Positions 17,891 to 27,701 of a stretch of 64,000 nt of DNA are shown in pieces. A program made the position numbers and the translations under genes. Every line of letters starts with the position of its first letter. Positions within the stretch are counted from its first letter, which is position 1. Source of the stretch: Alicyclobacillus pomorum DSM 14955 (GTDB lineage: Bacteria > Bacillota > Bacilli > Alicyclobacillales > Alicyclobacillaceae); the NCBI RefSeq assembly GCF_000472905.1, contig NZ_AXAR01000013.1, forward strand, positions 253-64,252, given 5' to 3'. The notes beneath the pieces were generated by a model that saw only the letters and a program-made list of their open reading frames with translations, ran no database searches and was not told the origin of the DNA.

Positions 17891-18478
17891 TTACACCCGT
17901 TCCCATTTTCCTCTCAGCCACTTCGACACCGATGCCCACATCTCCTCCCACGACGCCTGAAATCTTACGAAAATACGCTGAATGAACGGGAGTCGTAAAA
18001 TCCAGCGCACCAAGGTCACCCTGAGCCAGAACTGCACAATTCGGAAAATCCACGTCTCCAACACGCACAACACGAAATAGACGCCTTTCAGCAGCGCGAA
18101 CGCCACGCGAAGCAGGGCAGTCATTGGCCGAACCGTCACGGTATAGACCAATCTGTACAGACCGCGAATCACCGACTGCAGGAACCGAACAATTAAAAAC
18201 GCACTCGCAACCACCGTACGGCGAAGGGTCAACCGATACAGGCTGTATCCGATGGCCAGCAGCACATACGTGTACATGCGAAGCTTGCCGTCATCGGTCG
18301 TGAACACGACGTAAAAGACTGCCAACGCGGAAGCTACCCAGAACGCAACATCCAAGGTGGGTTGAATCCATTTCAACCACTTCGATGCACCTGTCACCGT
18401 GTTGTAGATGTCGAACACCATGCCCATCAGTAAACCAGCCGCCAGCAAACCGAAGATATAGGAAACCTGTCCAGACAT
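17891..18478 (-). CDS. yabQ: Spore cortex membrane protein YabQ
   Basis: 195 residues with several hydrophobic helices in the N-terminal half (about 5-25, 40-62, 70-85) and a longer basic, aromatic C-terminal half than the roughly 210-residue family shows in other Bacilli. YabQ is a mother-cell membrane protein needed for the spore cortex. It is 3 bp downstream of yabP, so the two form an operon, and it precedes divIC as in B. subtilis. Confidence 0.88.
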   Translation of the reverse strand: MSGQVSYIFGLLAAGLLMGMVFDIYNTVTGASKWLKWIQPTLDVAFWVASALAVFYVVFTTDDGKLRMYTYVLLAIGYSLYRLTLRRTVVASAFLIVRFLQSVIRGLYRLVYTVTVRPMTALLRVAFALLKGVYFVLCVLETWIFRIVQFWLRVTLVRWILRLPFIQRIFVRFQASWEEMWASVSKWLRGKWERV

Positions 18479-18481
18479 CGC

Positions 18482-18748
18482 TTAACGGAATAGTGCTCCT
18501 GTTAGTTTTCTCTTCTTATCCTTCGGCACGGTGTAAGACAGGCTGGTCACGGTTCCTTCAATGATGACGACTCCGGTTTGCAAATCCAGGGTCTTCATAT
18601 GCAAGTTGGATCCTTGAATGATGAGTGGCCCTGCGCACGTAATGAGAGAAAACGCGCCCGTATCGAAGCTTTCCACACTGGACACGCCCGTCACTTCAAC
18701 AGACTTGCGGCCAAGAATGTGAATATCGTGTTCGTCCTTGTTCTGCAC
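18482..18748 (-). CDS. yabP: Sporulation protein YabP
   Basis: 88 residues of mostly beta structure with the family pattern HDIHILGRKSVEVTGVSSVESFD and a C-terminal IIEGTVTSLSY. YabP is a small sporulation protein expressed in the mother cell, related to YqfC. The GTG at 18748 follows GGGGGTG; an upstream start at 18778 is possible but has no Shine-Dalgarno. A sigma E-type promoter lies at 18787-18816. Confidence 0.88.
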   Translation of the reverse strand: MQNKDEHDIHILGRKSVEVTGVSSVESFDTGAFSLITCAGPLIIQGSNLHMKTLDLQTGVVIIEGTVTSLSYTVPKDKKRKLTGALFR

Positions 18749-18786
18749 AGCGTACACCCCCAAACCTCGTCCATCCAATCTGGTTC

Positions 18787-18816
18787 AATGTATGCATGGT
18801 TCGCACTGGATTAGAA
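18787..18816 (-). promoter_or_regulatory. Sigma E-type promoter of yabPQ
   Basis: Minus-strand CATACATT (18787-18794) fits the sigma E -10 consensus CATACAnT fully. 15 bp upstream TTCTAAT (18810-18816) is a weak -35. B. subtilis yabP is sigma E dependent. Confidence 0.5.
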
Positions 18817-18865
18817 CACATCAGACGCAACTGCGTCGTGGGCCATGTCCCTCCCGCCCAAAATG

Positions 18866-18904
18866 AGTAAAGGCTGCTGAGACAGGGTCTCAGCAGCCTT
18901 TACT
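18866..18904 (-). terminator. Terminator after rqcP
   Basis: AGTAAAGGCTGCTGAGAC (18866-18883) and its perfect complement (18887-18904) with a 3-nt loop; TTTT follows on the minus strand after two bases. It separates the mazG-hbs-rqcP unit from yabPQ. Confidence 0.82.
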
Positions 18905-18942
18905 GACAGCACAAGGCCGTGGGACTGACCGGATAACTTCCG

Positions 18943-19221
18943 TCAGTCGTCCTCTTCTTCCGCATCATCAAACCGACTTTCGCCGATGATTTCAAACATC
19001 TGTTCAGCAAGTTCTTTCCGCGGGTTCTCCAGCAACTGAAGGACGCGAGCTTGAACCGTTTTTTGCCCGTACTTAATGGTCAGTACGTCACCGACTTTGA
19101 CGTCGGATCCGGGCTTCGCCACCTTGTCGTTGATCAAAATGCGACCTGCTTCAGAAACTTCCTTGGCAATGGTCCGCCGTTTGATGAGCCGCGAAGACTT
19201 CAAAAACTTGTCAAGTCGCAA
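18943..19221 (-). CDS. rqcP: S4-domain ribosome quality control protein RqcP
   Basis: 92 residues with an S4 RNA-binding domain from the first residue (MRLDKFLKSSRLIKRRTIA, then ILINDKVAKPGSDVKVGD) and an acidic C-terminal tail. Homologue of YabO, now RqcP, which acts with RqcH in adding alanine tails to nascent chains on stalled 50S subunits. Older annotation calls it Hsp15/HslR-like. Its start codon abuts the HU stop (no gap), so translation is coupled. Confidence 0.9.
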   Translation of the reverse strand: MRLDKFLKSSRLIKRRTIAKEVSEAGRILINDKVAKPGSDVKVGDVLTIKYGQKTVQARVLQLLENPRKELAEQMFEIIGESRFDDAEEEDD

Positions 19222-19494
19222 TTACTTCGTGAGTTCCTTCAACCGGTTGCCAGGCTTGAAAGCTGGAACCGTGGATTCTGGAATTTCGATGATTTCACCG
19301 GTTTGCGGATTGCGGCCGGAGCGAGCGGAGCGCTTGCGCGTTTCAAAGGTGCCAAAGCCAATCACTTGGACTTTTTCACCCGCAGCCAATGCTTCTTCAA
19401 TCGCAGCGAACACGCTGTTGACAGCTTGTTCCGCGTCCTTTTTCTTCAAGCCGGTTTGTTCTGCTACCTTATTCACGAGTTCGTTCTTATTCAC
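19222..19494 (-). CDS. hup: HU-family DNA-binding protein
   Basis: 90 residues, textbook [24 protein letters not shown] at the N-terminus, the DNA-contacting arm with RNPQTGE and [12 protein letters not shown]. Nucleoid protein that binds and bends DNA. The GTG start follows GGAGGGGG by about 10 bp. It lies between mazG and rqcP. In B. subtilis hbs is elsewhere, so the position is a lineage difference. Confidence 0.96.
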   Translation of the reverse strand: MNKNELVNKVAEQTGLKKKDAEQAVNSVFAAIEEALAAGEKVQVIGFGTFETRKRSARSGRNPQTGEIIEIPESTVPAFKPGNRLKELTK

Positions 19495-19558
19495 GTAATT
19501 TAGCCCCCTCCATGGGAATATCCGAAAGATGTATTCGTCCTAGAACGGAGAAATCCTT

Positions 19559-21049
19559 CTAATCAAGCGGTACTTCAGCAGATTTCCCACGGGTTTTCGC
19601 TTGATTCCAATATTTCTCCAAGTCTGATGCTCCATTATTCGCTATGGTGGACGTATTTTCCTTTAATTTTCCCTCTACAAAACGAAATCTTTCCGCAAAC
19701 TTCTTGTTCGCGCGCGTCGCGGCGCGGTCCATATCGATGTCCAACCAGCGTGCGACGTTCACCAGCGTAAACAGGACGTCGCCAAACTCCTCCTCCACAC
19801 GTTCCCGGGAATCGGCAGATGAACGCACTTCGTGTTCCAGTTCTGCGACTTCCTCCTTCAACTTGTCGACGACACCCTGGACGTCTTTCCAGTCAAAGCC
19901 AACGCTCGCCGCCTTTTCCTGCAAGTCCTGCGCCACAGTCAGCGGATGACGCGCCCACTTGACCTTGTCCACCAACGACGCGTCACGGGTCTTTGGTTCC
20001 GCTTCGGCAGCCTTCGCCTGGTTCCAAAACGCATTTGCGTCCGAAACACTCTTCGCCGTTTCCTCGCCGAAGACGTGAGGGTGGCGACGGATCAGCTTGC
20101 TGGCCAGCGCCGCGTACACGTCACGGAGGGTAAAATCTCCCGATTCGCTCGCGATTTGTGCGTGCAACAGCACCTGCAACAACAAGTCGCCGAGTTCATC
20201 GGCCAGGGCGTCCGGATTGTCCTCATCGATGGCATGGGCAACCTCGTAAGCCTCTTCCAGGACGTACTTGCGCAAAGACGTGTGCGTTTGCTTCCTGTCC
20301 CACGGGCACCCGTCAGGTTCCCGAAGTCTGCGAACCAACCCGGCGACAAACCACGGGTCCGTATACCGCACCCTTTCACTCACCGCAGGTGGCAAGTACA
20401 CGGTGGTCAAGTGGTCAATCCACTCCACTCGGTCCAATTCGTGCAGAGGGATTCGCAGAATCCGCTCTTGCCCCTCCACCCCAGCAGCGCGCACAACCAC
20501 AATTTCGTAGTCGTCCGGGTACACTTCCATAAGCGTCAGCTTCACGTCCGAAGCCACAGACGGTGAATAAACCTGCACCACAAACGTATGCAGTCCCACC
20601 TGGAGTTCACTGGAGGAGAAGCTCGTACCGTCGAGTAACAGAAATCCCTCGATGGGATCGACTCTCAATGCGGCACACACCGCGTCCAAGAAGCTTTGGC
20701 CAGCCCCTACCTCCACCTCGACGTCTCCCGCCATGCGGTAGAGGTTCTGCACAGACTGCTCCGCCATCAGTGGGTGCCCCGGTACTGCGTACACCACTTC
20801 GCCATGAGCAGCCGCCATAGCGAGCAGACGCCTTGCCATCTCCTCGTAGATTTGTTCAAACGCCTGACCGGTTTCGTACAACTCGTCAAAGGAAACAAAC
20901 TCTATCCCCTCGCTGCGGAGAGCGTCGACCACAGGATGAACCGTCGTCCGCAACACGACGGGACGACCCGATTTCAGTAACTTGTACGTTCCCATCGGCA
21001 ACCCGGAGACATCCCCAGGGCCGAGACCAACCACCCAAATCTTCGACAA
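19559..21049 (-). CDS. mazG: Tetrapyrrole methylase / MazG nucleotide pyrophosphohydrolase fusion (YabN)
   Basis: 496-residue fusion. The N-terminal half (about 1-215) is a tetrapyrrole methylase-like fold starting IWVVGLGPGD; the C-terminal half (about 230-490) is MazG with the repeated EExxE-type metal motifs (EEAYEVAHAIDEDN and DELGDLLLQVLLH). MazG hydrolyses (d)NTPs to monophosphates as a house-cleaning enzyme. The TTG at 21049 is preferred because AGGAG lies 8 bp upstream; a GTG at 21058 touches the Shine-Dalgarno. Same position as yabN in B. subtilis. Confidence 0.93.
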   Translation of the reverse strand: MSKIWVVGLGPGDVSGLPMGTYKLLKSGRPVVLRTTVHPVVDALRSEGIEFVSFDELYETGQAFEQIYEEMARRLLAMAAAHGEVVYAVPGHPLMAEQSVQNLYRMAGDVEVEVGAGQSFLDAVCAALRVDPIEGFLLLDGTSFSSSELQVGLHTFVVQVYSPSVASDVKLTLMEVYPDDYEIVVVRAAGVEGQERILRIPLHELDRVEWIDHLTTVYLPPAVSERVRYTDPWFVAGLVRRLREPDGCPWDRKQTHTSLRKYVLEEAYEVAHAIDEDNPDALADELGDLLLQVLLHAQIASESGDFTLRDVYAALASKLIRRHPHVFGEETAKSVSDANAFWNQAKAAEAEPKTRDASLVDKVKWARHPLTVAQDLQEKAASVGFDWKDVQGVVDKLKEEVAELEHEVRSSADSRERVEEEFGDVLFTLVNVARWLDIDMDRAATRANKKFAERFRFVEGKLKENTSTIANNGASDLEKYWNQAKTRGKSAEVPLD

Positions 21050-21088
21050 TGATGTCACTCCTGTCTGCCGCCGCTGTAGGTGAGCTGC

Positions 21089-22696
21089 CTACGAGCGAAC
21101 CCACCCCAATCGCCGACACCAAAATGCCAGCCGAGGTCCAACCCGCGGTACTGCAGCGATGTCCCGTTCCGTAAGGGCACCCGTCAGAAGCAGCGCAACG
21201 GCGTAAATGACAACGGCAATCACGATTATGATACCACTTGCGGCGGCAATCCCAACCCTGTCCCACGACAGTCCGCCCCAGATGCGCCACTGAGACGCCG
21301 CCGCGTACACAAATGCCCCCATCATAAACGCCGCTACGGCGGGCTTGACCACCCAGCTCCGCCAGTGTATACGCTCGCCAGTGCAACGGTACATCCCGCT
21401 GAAGTTTAACGTCGTGGCCACTGCATAGCTCAGCACGGTGGAGAAGGCCGCCCCTTCTATACCATAGATGGGCACGAGAAACAAATTGCCCACGAGCTTG
21501 GCCAATGAAGCCAACGCCAAGTTGAGCACCGGCAAGTAGACCCAACCCGCACCTTGCAAAATGGCCGCCGCCGTCGTCTGCACGCTGGCGAAGAACGTGG
21601 CACATGCCATGATTTGAATCACACGTGCACCGGCGTCGTCCTTAAACAAGGCGATATCCACCGGTACAGCGAGCATCGCCAGGCCGACACTGGCCGGGAG
21701 GGCAATCAGCACAGTCAAACGAATGGCGGTGTCAATCCGCTCTGACATCAATCTCCGAAAGCCGAGCGTAAACGCCTCTGAAACAGCAGGCATGACCGCG
21801 ATGCCGATGCCCGACGCCAATGTGGTAGGCAACATCATGAGCTTGAATGCCCGGCCAGCGAGGAGACCGAAGTCGGTCGTCGCCGCTCCCTGAGACGCTC
21901 CAGCATTCTTCAACAAATTGACCACGGTCACCACGTCGACGTTGTTCATCAACGGCACGACCATCGCTCCCAAGCTGATGGGAAACGCGTAGTAGAGCAA
22001 CTGCCTGGCCAATACCCGCGCGGACGTCCCGTGGGGCCGACGCTCCGTCAGTACACTTGGGTGCTTGGCAACCCAGTAGTACGCCAGGAGCAGTAATGCA
22101 GCCGCCGCTCCAGTCACGGCCCCAAAGGCAGCCCCTGCAGCTGCGAATTCTCTTCCGAACCCAGCGCGCGTCAGCCACATGGCAAGCCCAATAATGGTCG
22201 CCACGCGGACAAATTGCTCCACCACTTGCGAAATGGCCGTAGGCTGCATCCACTGGTAACCCTGAAAATAGCCGCGGATGGCGCTCACCACGGGCACCAT
22301 CAACAGTGCGGGCGAGATGGCGCGAATGGCCCAAGCCGCATCTGGATCTCCGGCGATGCTCGCCCACGAATCTGCCCAGAAGTACAGCACAGCACAGGCG
22401 ACAATACCAAGCGTCCCCAACATCACTGTGGCGACCCTGAAAATTTGCCGCACCCCGTACTCGTCACCGAACGCAATACGCTCCGACACTAATTTCGAGA
22501 TGGCTACCGGAAATCCAGCCGTCGCGACCGCGAGCAGTGTGGCGTATACCGGATACGCCATCTGAAACAGTCCCATGCCGTGATCCCCGATGACATTCTG
22601 AAGCACTATCGTATACACAGACCCCAACAACTTGCTGATGATGGCGGCCAAAGCTAACAATAAGGCACCGTACACGAATCCCTGCCGTTTCGGCAC
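21089..22696 (-). CDS. MOP-superfamily polysaccharide/lipid flippase (YabM, SpoVB-like)
   Basis: 535 residues with about 14 membrane helices, beginning GFVYGALLLALAAIISKLLG; the MVF/SpoVB family shows the same N-terminal helix with a conserved Lys-Gly. Such proteins move lipid-linked saccharides across the membrane. GTG at 22696 with GGGGGAG upstream is chosen; the longer open frame to 22858 crosses the spoVT terminator and is unlikely. A paralogue lies at 54255-55901. Confidence 0.88.
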   Translation of the reverse strand: MPKRQGFVYGALLLALAAIISKLLGSVYTIVLQNVIGDHGMGLFQMAYPVYATLLAVATAGFPVAISKLVSERIAFGDEYGVRQIFRVATVMLGTLGIVACAVLYFWADSWASIAGDPDAAWAIRAISPALLMVPVVSAIRGYFQGYQWMQPTAISQVVEQFVRVATIIGLAMWLTRAGFGREFAAAGAAFGAVTGAAAALLLLAYYWVAKHPSVLTERRPHGTSARVLARQLLYYAFPISLGAMVVPLMNNVDVVTVVNLLKNAGASQGAATTDFGLLAGRAFKLMMLPTTLASGIGIAVMPAVSEAFTLGFRRLMSERIDTAIRLTVLIALPASVGLAMLAVPVDIALFKDDAGARVIQIMACATFFASVQTTAAAILQGAGWVYLPVLNLALASLAKLVGNLFLVPIYGIEGAAFSTVLSYAVATTLNFSGMYRCTGERIHWRSWVVKPAVAAFMMGAFVYAAASQWRIWGGLSWDRVGIAAASGIIIVIAVVIYAVALLLTGALTERDIAAVPRVGPRLAFWCRRLGWVRS

Positions 22697-22856
22697 GTCT
22701 CTCCCCCGCTTCCACACCAAGCGGCCTCCAACCGCCGGAATCACTCTTTGTAATACGTATGGACAGACTACCGGGGATAGTCCGAGCTTCAGGAAAACCA
22801 GGCAACAATTCGCGTACCGTATCGGGATTTTCGCGTATTTCGTACCAACTGCATGC

Positions 22857-22881
22857 AAAAGACCCGCGCAGTGTGCGCGGG
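22857..22881 (-). terminator. Terminator after spoVT
   Basis: CCCGCGCA (22863-22870) pairs with TGCGCGGG (22874-22881) around 3 nt. On the minus strand TCTTTTGC follows. It lies 20 bp past the spoVT stop. Confidence 0.75.
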
Positions 22882-22900
22882 CCGTATCGGAAGAAGCAAC

Positions 22901-23440
22901 TTACTGTTCCATCTGCTTAGCCAGAAAACCTGCCGCCGTTTCGGCCAGTTTTCGTTCCAGGTCTCCCATCTTGACGCCGTCTTCGCGCGACAGCAAAACC
23001 ACGCTGCCAATCGGATCACCTGCAGCGATGATGGGTGCAACCACTCGCGACGAGAACTTCTCTGTCCGATCCCGCACCACGGCGTACTCTCCCATGCCGT
23101 TGACCAATGTTTTGCGATCTTCCATCGCCTGTTCCAAATCATCGCTGATCGGTTTTTCCAAGAATTCTTTCTTGGAAGCGCCAGAGACCGCGATGATGAC
23201 ATCTCTGTCTGTAATCATGGCGATGTGTCCGGTGGAATCCGCAAGCGACTCTGCGTATTCCTTCGCAAAATCGCTGAGTTCGCCGATGGGCGAGTACTTC
23301 TTTAAAATGACCTCACCATCTCGGTCCACGAAGATCTCCAAAGGATCCCCTTCGCGGATACGCAGTGTCCTTCGAATTTCTTTCGGAATCACGACGCGGC
23401 CGAGGTCATCAATCCTACGTACGATGCCAGTAGCTTTCAA
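22901..23440 (-). CDS. spoVT: Stage V sporulation protein T, AbrB-type regulator
   Basis: 179 residues: an N-terminal AbrB swapped-hairpin DNA-binding domain (ATGIVRRIDDLGRVVIPKEI) and a C-terminal GAF-like domain (about 55-178). SpoVT modulates sigma G-dependent genes in the late forespore. Lies between yabM and mfd as in B. subtilis. A promoter matching the sigma G consensus is present at 23586-23615. Its DNA-binding domain is close to that of AbrB at 45502-45741. Confidence 0.96.
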   Translation of the reverse strand: MKATGIVRRIDDLGRVVIPKEIRRTLRIREGDPLEIFVDRDGEVILKKYSPIGELSDFAKEYAESLADSTGHIAMITDRDVIIAVSGASKKEFLEKPISDDLEQAMEDRKTLVNGMGEYAVVRDRTEKFSSRVVAPIIAAGDPIGSVVLLSREDGVKMGDLERKLAETAAGFLAKQMEQ

Positions 23441-23585
23441 CGGTTCATCCCACCCTTGATCTGTATTGTAGATGTGGCTTGCCGAACCTCACCCCTGTGT
23501 TGCATAGCATTTCCCTGTTGCCGCTGCGACTGTGCCAACAACTCCAATATGTGTATCTAACGACTGCGGATTCCTGACGTGCATT

Positions 23586-23615
23586 TATTATGTTTCCAGC
23601 ACGTAGCCGCTATGC
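23586..23615 (-). promoter_or_regulatory. Sigma G promoter of spoVT
   Basis: Minus-strand GCATA (23611-23615), 18 bp, CATAATA (23586-23592): a full match to the sigma G form GHATR-N18-CATWHTA. B. subtilis spoVT is sigma G controlled. The 5' leader would be about 140 nt. Confidence 0.65.
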
Positions 23616-23663
23616 AACCAGGAGGTGCCGCCGACCTTCGCATCAGGCAGCCCTTCTTGCAAG

Positions 23664-26600
23664 CTAGTTTACGACCTGTTCAACTTCCTTCTTATCCTTC
23701 ATCACGGAACGAAAATCCGCCAGGAATTGAATAAGGCGTTTGCACAACTCGCGGTCCTTGAGTCCCTTGGTGCGGAACACGACGTGCAAACTGCCGTTGC
23801 TCTTCTTCAGGAATTGCCCTGCGTGCTGCTTGGCCAGGCCAAACAGCTTCGCCTGATCAATGCGCCCCACTGACTCCGGTGCAACCCGGACCACGGTTTC
23901 CGCGCCTTGCGTCGAGACACCTTCCACACCGTACTGTGCGGCGTAACTCTTCATACGCGTTACGTCCAACAAGTTGCGCACTGCCTCCGGCAGGTCCCCG
24001 TACCTATCCTCCAGTTCCTCCTCGAGGTCATCCGCAGCTTCTGGGCTCTTCACAAACTTAAATTTCTTGTACATCGCGATTTTCTGAGCTGCATCTGGAA
24101 TGAATGAGTCCGGTAAATACGCTTCGATGGACAGATCAATCACCGGTTCGGGCGCTTCCTGCACTTGCTCGCCCCGGATTTCTTTGACCGCTTTCGCCAG
24201 CATGTCGTTGTACAAGTCAAAGCCGACCGAGTTGATGAAGCCATGCTGTTCCGCGCCCAGTAGATTGCCCGCGCCGCGAATGGCGAGATCGCGCATGGCA
24301 ATCTTAAAGCCGCTGCCAAGTTCCGTGAACTCCTTGATGGCCTGCAGCCGCTTCTCGGCCACTTCCGTCAACACCTTGTCCTTCTGGTAGGTGAAATACG
24401 CGTACGCGATGCGGTTTGACCGCCCCACACGCCCACGCAATTGGTACAACTGACTGAGTCCAAGTCGATCCGCGTCATACACGATGAGCGTGTTGACATT
24501 CGGGATGTCCAGCCCAGTTTCGATGATAGTGGTGGTCACGAGAATATCGATGGCGCCATCGAGAAAGTCCAGCATCACACGCTCCAACTCGTCTTCCGGC
24601 ATCTGTCCGTGGGCAACGGCAATGCGTGCATCCGGCACCAGCCGCTGCACCCGCTCCGCCATCGAGTGAATGCCGTTCACCTGGTTGTACAGAAAATACA
24701 CTTGCCCTTCGCGATTCAGTTCCCGCTCCAGGGCCTCGCGAATGAGACTTTCGTTAAACTCGGCCACGTAGGTCTGTACCGGGAATCGATTTTCCGGCGG
24801 CGTCTCGATAACAGACAAGTCGCGTACACCCAGCAGCGACATATGAAGTGTTCTAGGAATGGGTGTTGCCGTCAGCGTCAGGCAATCTACGTTCGTGCGA
24901 AGTTGTTTCAACCGCTCTTTGTGCGTCACGCCGAACCGCTGCTCTTCGTCGACAATGAGCAATCCGAGGTCCTTGAACTGCACCGACTTTTGCAATAGGC
25001 GATGCGTCCCAATCACCACGTCAATGCTCCCGTCTTTTAGCCCTTTCAGGATAGCCTGCGCTTCTGACTTCGTTCGAAAGCGGCTTAACACTTCCACCGT
25101 CGCCGGGAACCCAGAAAATCGCTCCTTAAATGTTTCGTAGTGCTGGTGCGCCAAAATGGTGGTCGGAACCAAAACCGCCACCTGTTTGCCATCAACCACC
25201 GCTTTGAACGCTGCCCGGATGGCGACTTCCGTCTTTCCGTACCCGACATCGCCGCAGAGCAACCGGTCCATGGGCCGCGGTTTTTCCATATCCCGCTTGA
25301 TTTCAGCGATAGCCCGCAGTTGGTCCGGCGTCTCTTCGTACGGAAACATCGCCTCAAAGTCCTTTTGCCACGCAGTGTCCGGCGAAAACGCGTAGCCGGG
25401 CGCGGACTGTCTGGCGGCATATAACTTCACGAGGTCCTCGGCAATATCCCGAACCGACTTCGAAACTTTTTGCTTGACCCGATTCCACTCATTGCCACCC
25501 AAGTGATAGACTTTCGGCTCTTTGTCTTCGGATCCAATGTAGCGCTGTACTTGGTCAATCTGTTCCACCGGCACGTATAGGCTGTCGTTTCCAGCGTACT
25601 GAAGGTGCAGATAGTCCTTGTGTCTTCCGTCGATTTCCAAGGTTTGAATCCCGATGTATTTGCCAATACCGTGGTTGACATGCACAACATAATCACCAGG
25701 CCGCAGTTCCTGGTAGCTCTTAATGCGCTCTGCATCCGACATTTCCTGACGAACGCGCCGCGTCTTCTTCCGTTGGGTGAACACTTCGGTCTCGCCAACC
25801 ACAACAATCCGGTGCAGCGGAAGTTCAAATCCGTTGGCCAGGTTCCCGACCAGGATGACGGGGCCACTGTCCGGTACCCACTGGGCAGACCGATGGACAT
25901 CAATGCGGTAATCGCGCAAGACGCGCTCCATACGCTCCGCGCGTTCCTCGTTGGCGGCCAAAAACACCACTTGCATGTTGCTGTGCTGCCAACGTTGTAC
26001 TTCCGCCTTGAGCACGTTCATCTGGCCATGGAACTGTTGCATGGACTTGGCCGATACGTTGTATACAGTAGCGTATCGCTTGCCGGCACCACCGCGTGTA
26101 AACGTAGTGAACTCCACGCCTCGCTTGCCCTTGTGCGCCCAAAGCAAATCAAAGTTCGGTTGAGCTACCGTACCGGACAGAAGTTCGCCGCGCATAAGGC
26201 CTGTGGACAACCACTCCATGAAATCCTTTTCCAAACCTCTCTGCCGCTCTTGCAGCCTTGAAGGTTCGTCCAGGCAGACCACGCTGTTGTCTGGTACATG
26301 GTGCAGCAGTGTATGTACGTGCGCACCCAGCAATTCTGTATATCGCAGCAAGCCGAAAAACGGAATCCCAGATCCTAACCGGGCGACGTCTGAGCCGACC
26401 GTGGTTTGCAGCCGATCTTTGACCTCCAAGTCCGTTACGGTACGCAATCGTTGCTCCAGATTTGCTTGCAGTGCTTCGGCTGCGTCAGCCATCACAGAGG
26501 CGGGAACGATGAAGTCAAACGCAGGAGGTACCTCCACAGAATCGCACTTTTCGAGGGATCTTTGTGTAGAAGCGTCAAATGTCCGGATGGAGTCGATGTC

Positions 26601-27212
26601 TGTGTCGAACAATTCAATGCGAACAGGGTGCTCGCACGTCAATGGGTAGATGTCGAGAATACCCCCACGGACCGAAAATTGGCCCTTCGTCTCCACGAGA
26701 TCGACGCGCTCATACCCGTTTCCAACGAGCTGTTGGATGTTTTCTTGTAAGTCAATCCGATCTCCGACGCGGTATTGCAGGCGCCGTGCAGAAAAGACCG
26801 CCTTCGTCATCACAGGTTGAACGACGGAGGAAATCGTAGCCACCACAATCCCTGCGCCACCGCTCGCCAAATGTTGCAACACACGTAATCGGTCAGCAGT
26901 GACGTCGCGACTGTAGGCGATGACATCTACGACAGACAACTCTTGCTCTGGGAACAGCAAGACAGTTTCATCCGGCAAATACTCCCGTAAGTCTTCGACG
27001 ATTTGCTCCGCCTGCCCCATGGAATGAGCGACAATGAGCGTAGGTGCCCTCAGTTTTTGCTGCTGTTCCGACCAGTGGATTGCGGCATAAAAGAGATGTC
27101 GCGCGCTCCCGCTGACCCCCGTCACCAGTCCGTCGTGGTTGCTTTGGCGAAGACTGCTCAACATGTCTTTGAATTCAGGGTCCGAAGCAATCACACGAAC
27201 CAAGTCAATCAC
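23664..27212 (-). CDS. mfd: Transcription-repair coupling factor
   Basis: Removes RNA polymerase stalled at lesions and recruits UvrA. The 1182-residue protein has the UvrB-like N-terminal domains, the RNA polymerase-interacting domain (about 500-565, PGDYVVHVNHGIGKY), the SF2 translocase (Walker A GDVGYGKTEVA, DEEQ box, TATPIPRTLHM) and a C-terminal TRCF domain. The GTG at 27212 follows GGAGGAGGAG, giving the normal length; upstream codons lie in the spacer. Sits between fin and spoVT as in B. subtilis. Confidence 0.97.
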   Translation of the reverse strand: MIDLVRVIASDPEFKDMLSSLRQSNHDGLVTGVSGSARHLFYAAIHWSEQQQKLRAPTLIVAHSMGQAEQIVEDLREYLPDETVLLFPEQELSVVDVIAYSRDVTADRLRVLQHLASGGAGIVVATISSVVQPVMTKAVFSARRLQYRVGDRIDLQENIQQLVGNGYERVDLVETKGQFSVRGGILDIYPLTCEHPVRIELFDTDIDSIRTFDASTQRSLEKCDSVEVPPAFDFIVPASVMADAAEALQANLEQRLRTVTDLEVKDRLQTTVGSDVARLGSGIPFFGLLRYTELLGAHVHTLLHHVPDNSVVCLDEPSRLQERQRGLEKDFMEWLSTGLMRGELLSGTVAQPNFDLLWAHKGKRGVEFTTFTRGGAGKRYATVYNVSAKSMQQFHGQMNVLKAEVQRWQHSNMQVVFLAANEERAERMERVLRDYRIDVHRSAQWVPDSGPVILVGNLANGFELPLHRIVVVGETEVFTQRKKTRRVRQEMSDAERIKSYQELRPGDYVVHVNHGIGKYIGIQTLEIDGRHKDYLHLQYAGNDSLYVPVEQIDQVQRYIGSEDKEPKVYHLGGNEWNRVKQKVSKSVRDIAEDLVKLYAARQSAPGYAFSPDTAWQKDFEAMFPYEETPDQLRAIAEIKRDMEKPRPMDRLLCGDVGYGKTEVAIRAAFKAVVDGKQVAVLVPTTILAHQHYETFKERFSGFPATVEVLSRFRTKSEAQAILKGLKDGSIDVVIGTHRLLQKSVQFKDLGLLIVDEEQRFGVTHKERLKQLRTNVDCLTLTATPIPRTLHMSLLGVRDLSVIETPPENRFPVQTYVAEFNESLIREALERELNREGQVYFLYNQVNGIHSMAERVQRLVPDARIAVAHGQMPEDELERVMLDFLDGAIDILVTTTIIETGLDIPNVNTLIVYDADRLGLSQLYQLRGRVGRSNRIAYAYFTYQKDKVLTEVAEKRLQAIKEFTELGSGFKIAMRDLAIRGAGNLLGAEQHGFINSVGFDLYNDMLAKAVKEIRGEQVQEAPEPVIDLSIEAYLPDSFIPDAAQKIAMYKKFKFVKSPEAADDLEEELEDRYGDLPEAVRNLLDVTRMKSYAAQYGVEGVSTQGAETVVRVAPESVGRIDQAKLFGLAKQHAGQFLKKSNGSLHVVFRTKGLKDRELCKRLIQFLADFRSVMKDKKEVEQVVN

Positions 27213-27376
27213 GGTACTCCTCCTCCATCCCATCAACACAAACAGCCCGAAAGTCGCCTCAGCCTGGTTCGGCCAAGGCGATGCCTTCGGTTTCTGCACA
27301 GATTTGTGGTGCCCACCGCATCCACCCGCAAAGATTGCCACAACCTATGACGTTGCCTCAGTGATCCTACTACACC

Positions 27377-27622
27377 TTATTGTAAGAGTTTCCCCTCAAT
27401 GAGCAGTTCCGGATGCTGCTCCACCGCTTGTTGGCAATGGTCACAGACGGTCTGCACCGTCATCACGTGAGGGCTCCCATGCACGGACACCCACTCCGAC
27501 CGCTCCGTCGAGGTTAAATGCTGAATCCCACAATATCGCTCTGCGTCTGCCAGATTCCAGTCCGGTCGGTCCAATTCTCCAATCAGATGCTTACAGTACT
27601 TGCACCAGTATTCGACTCGCAT
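27377..27622 (-). CDS. fin: Anti-sigma F factor Fin
   Basis: 81-residue zinc-binding protein (YabK) that shuts off sigma F as sigma G takes over in the forespore. It has a CXXC near the N-terminus (WCKYC) and a second one (CDHC), with the conserved core YCGIQHLTSTERSEW and VHVMT-like strand between. The ATG at 27622 is set by GGAGGG 5 bp upstream; a longer frame from 27679 lacks support. A forespore-type promoter lies at 27702-27731. Confidence 0.9.
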   Translation of the reverse strand: MRVEYWCKYCKHLIGELDRPDWNLADAERYCGIQHLTSTERSEWVSVHGSPHVMTVQTVCDHCQQAVEQHPELLIEGKLLQ

Positions 27623-27701
27623 GCCATCCCTCCACTCCGGTACTTGCTGTACCACTTCCTCGCAGTGTTCGGAAGACATCCATCTCTTCGGACACTGTTA
27701 T

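Noticed and set aside
22697-22858. N-terminal extension of yabM
   Set aside because: Would start at the spoVT terminator; the GTG at 22696 has a good Shine-Dalgarno and gives the family length.
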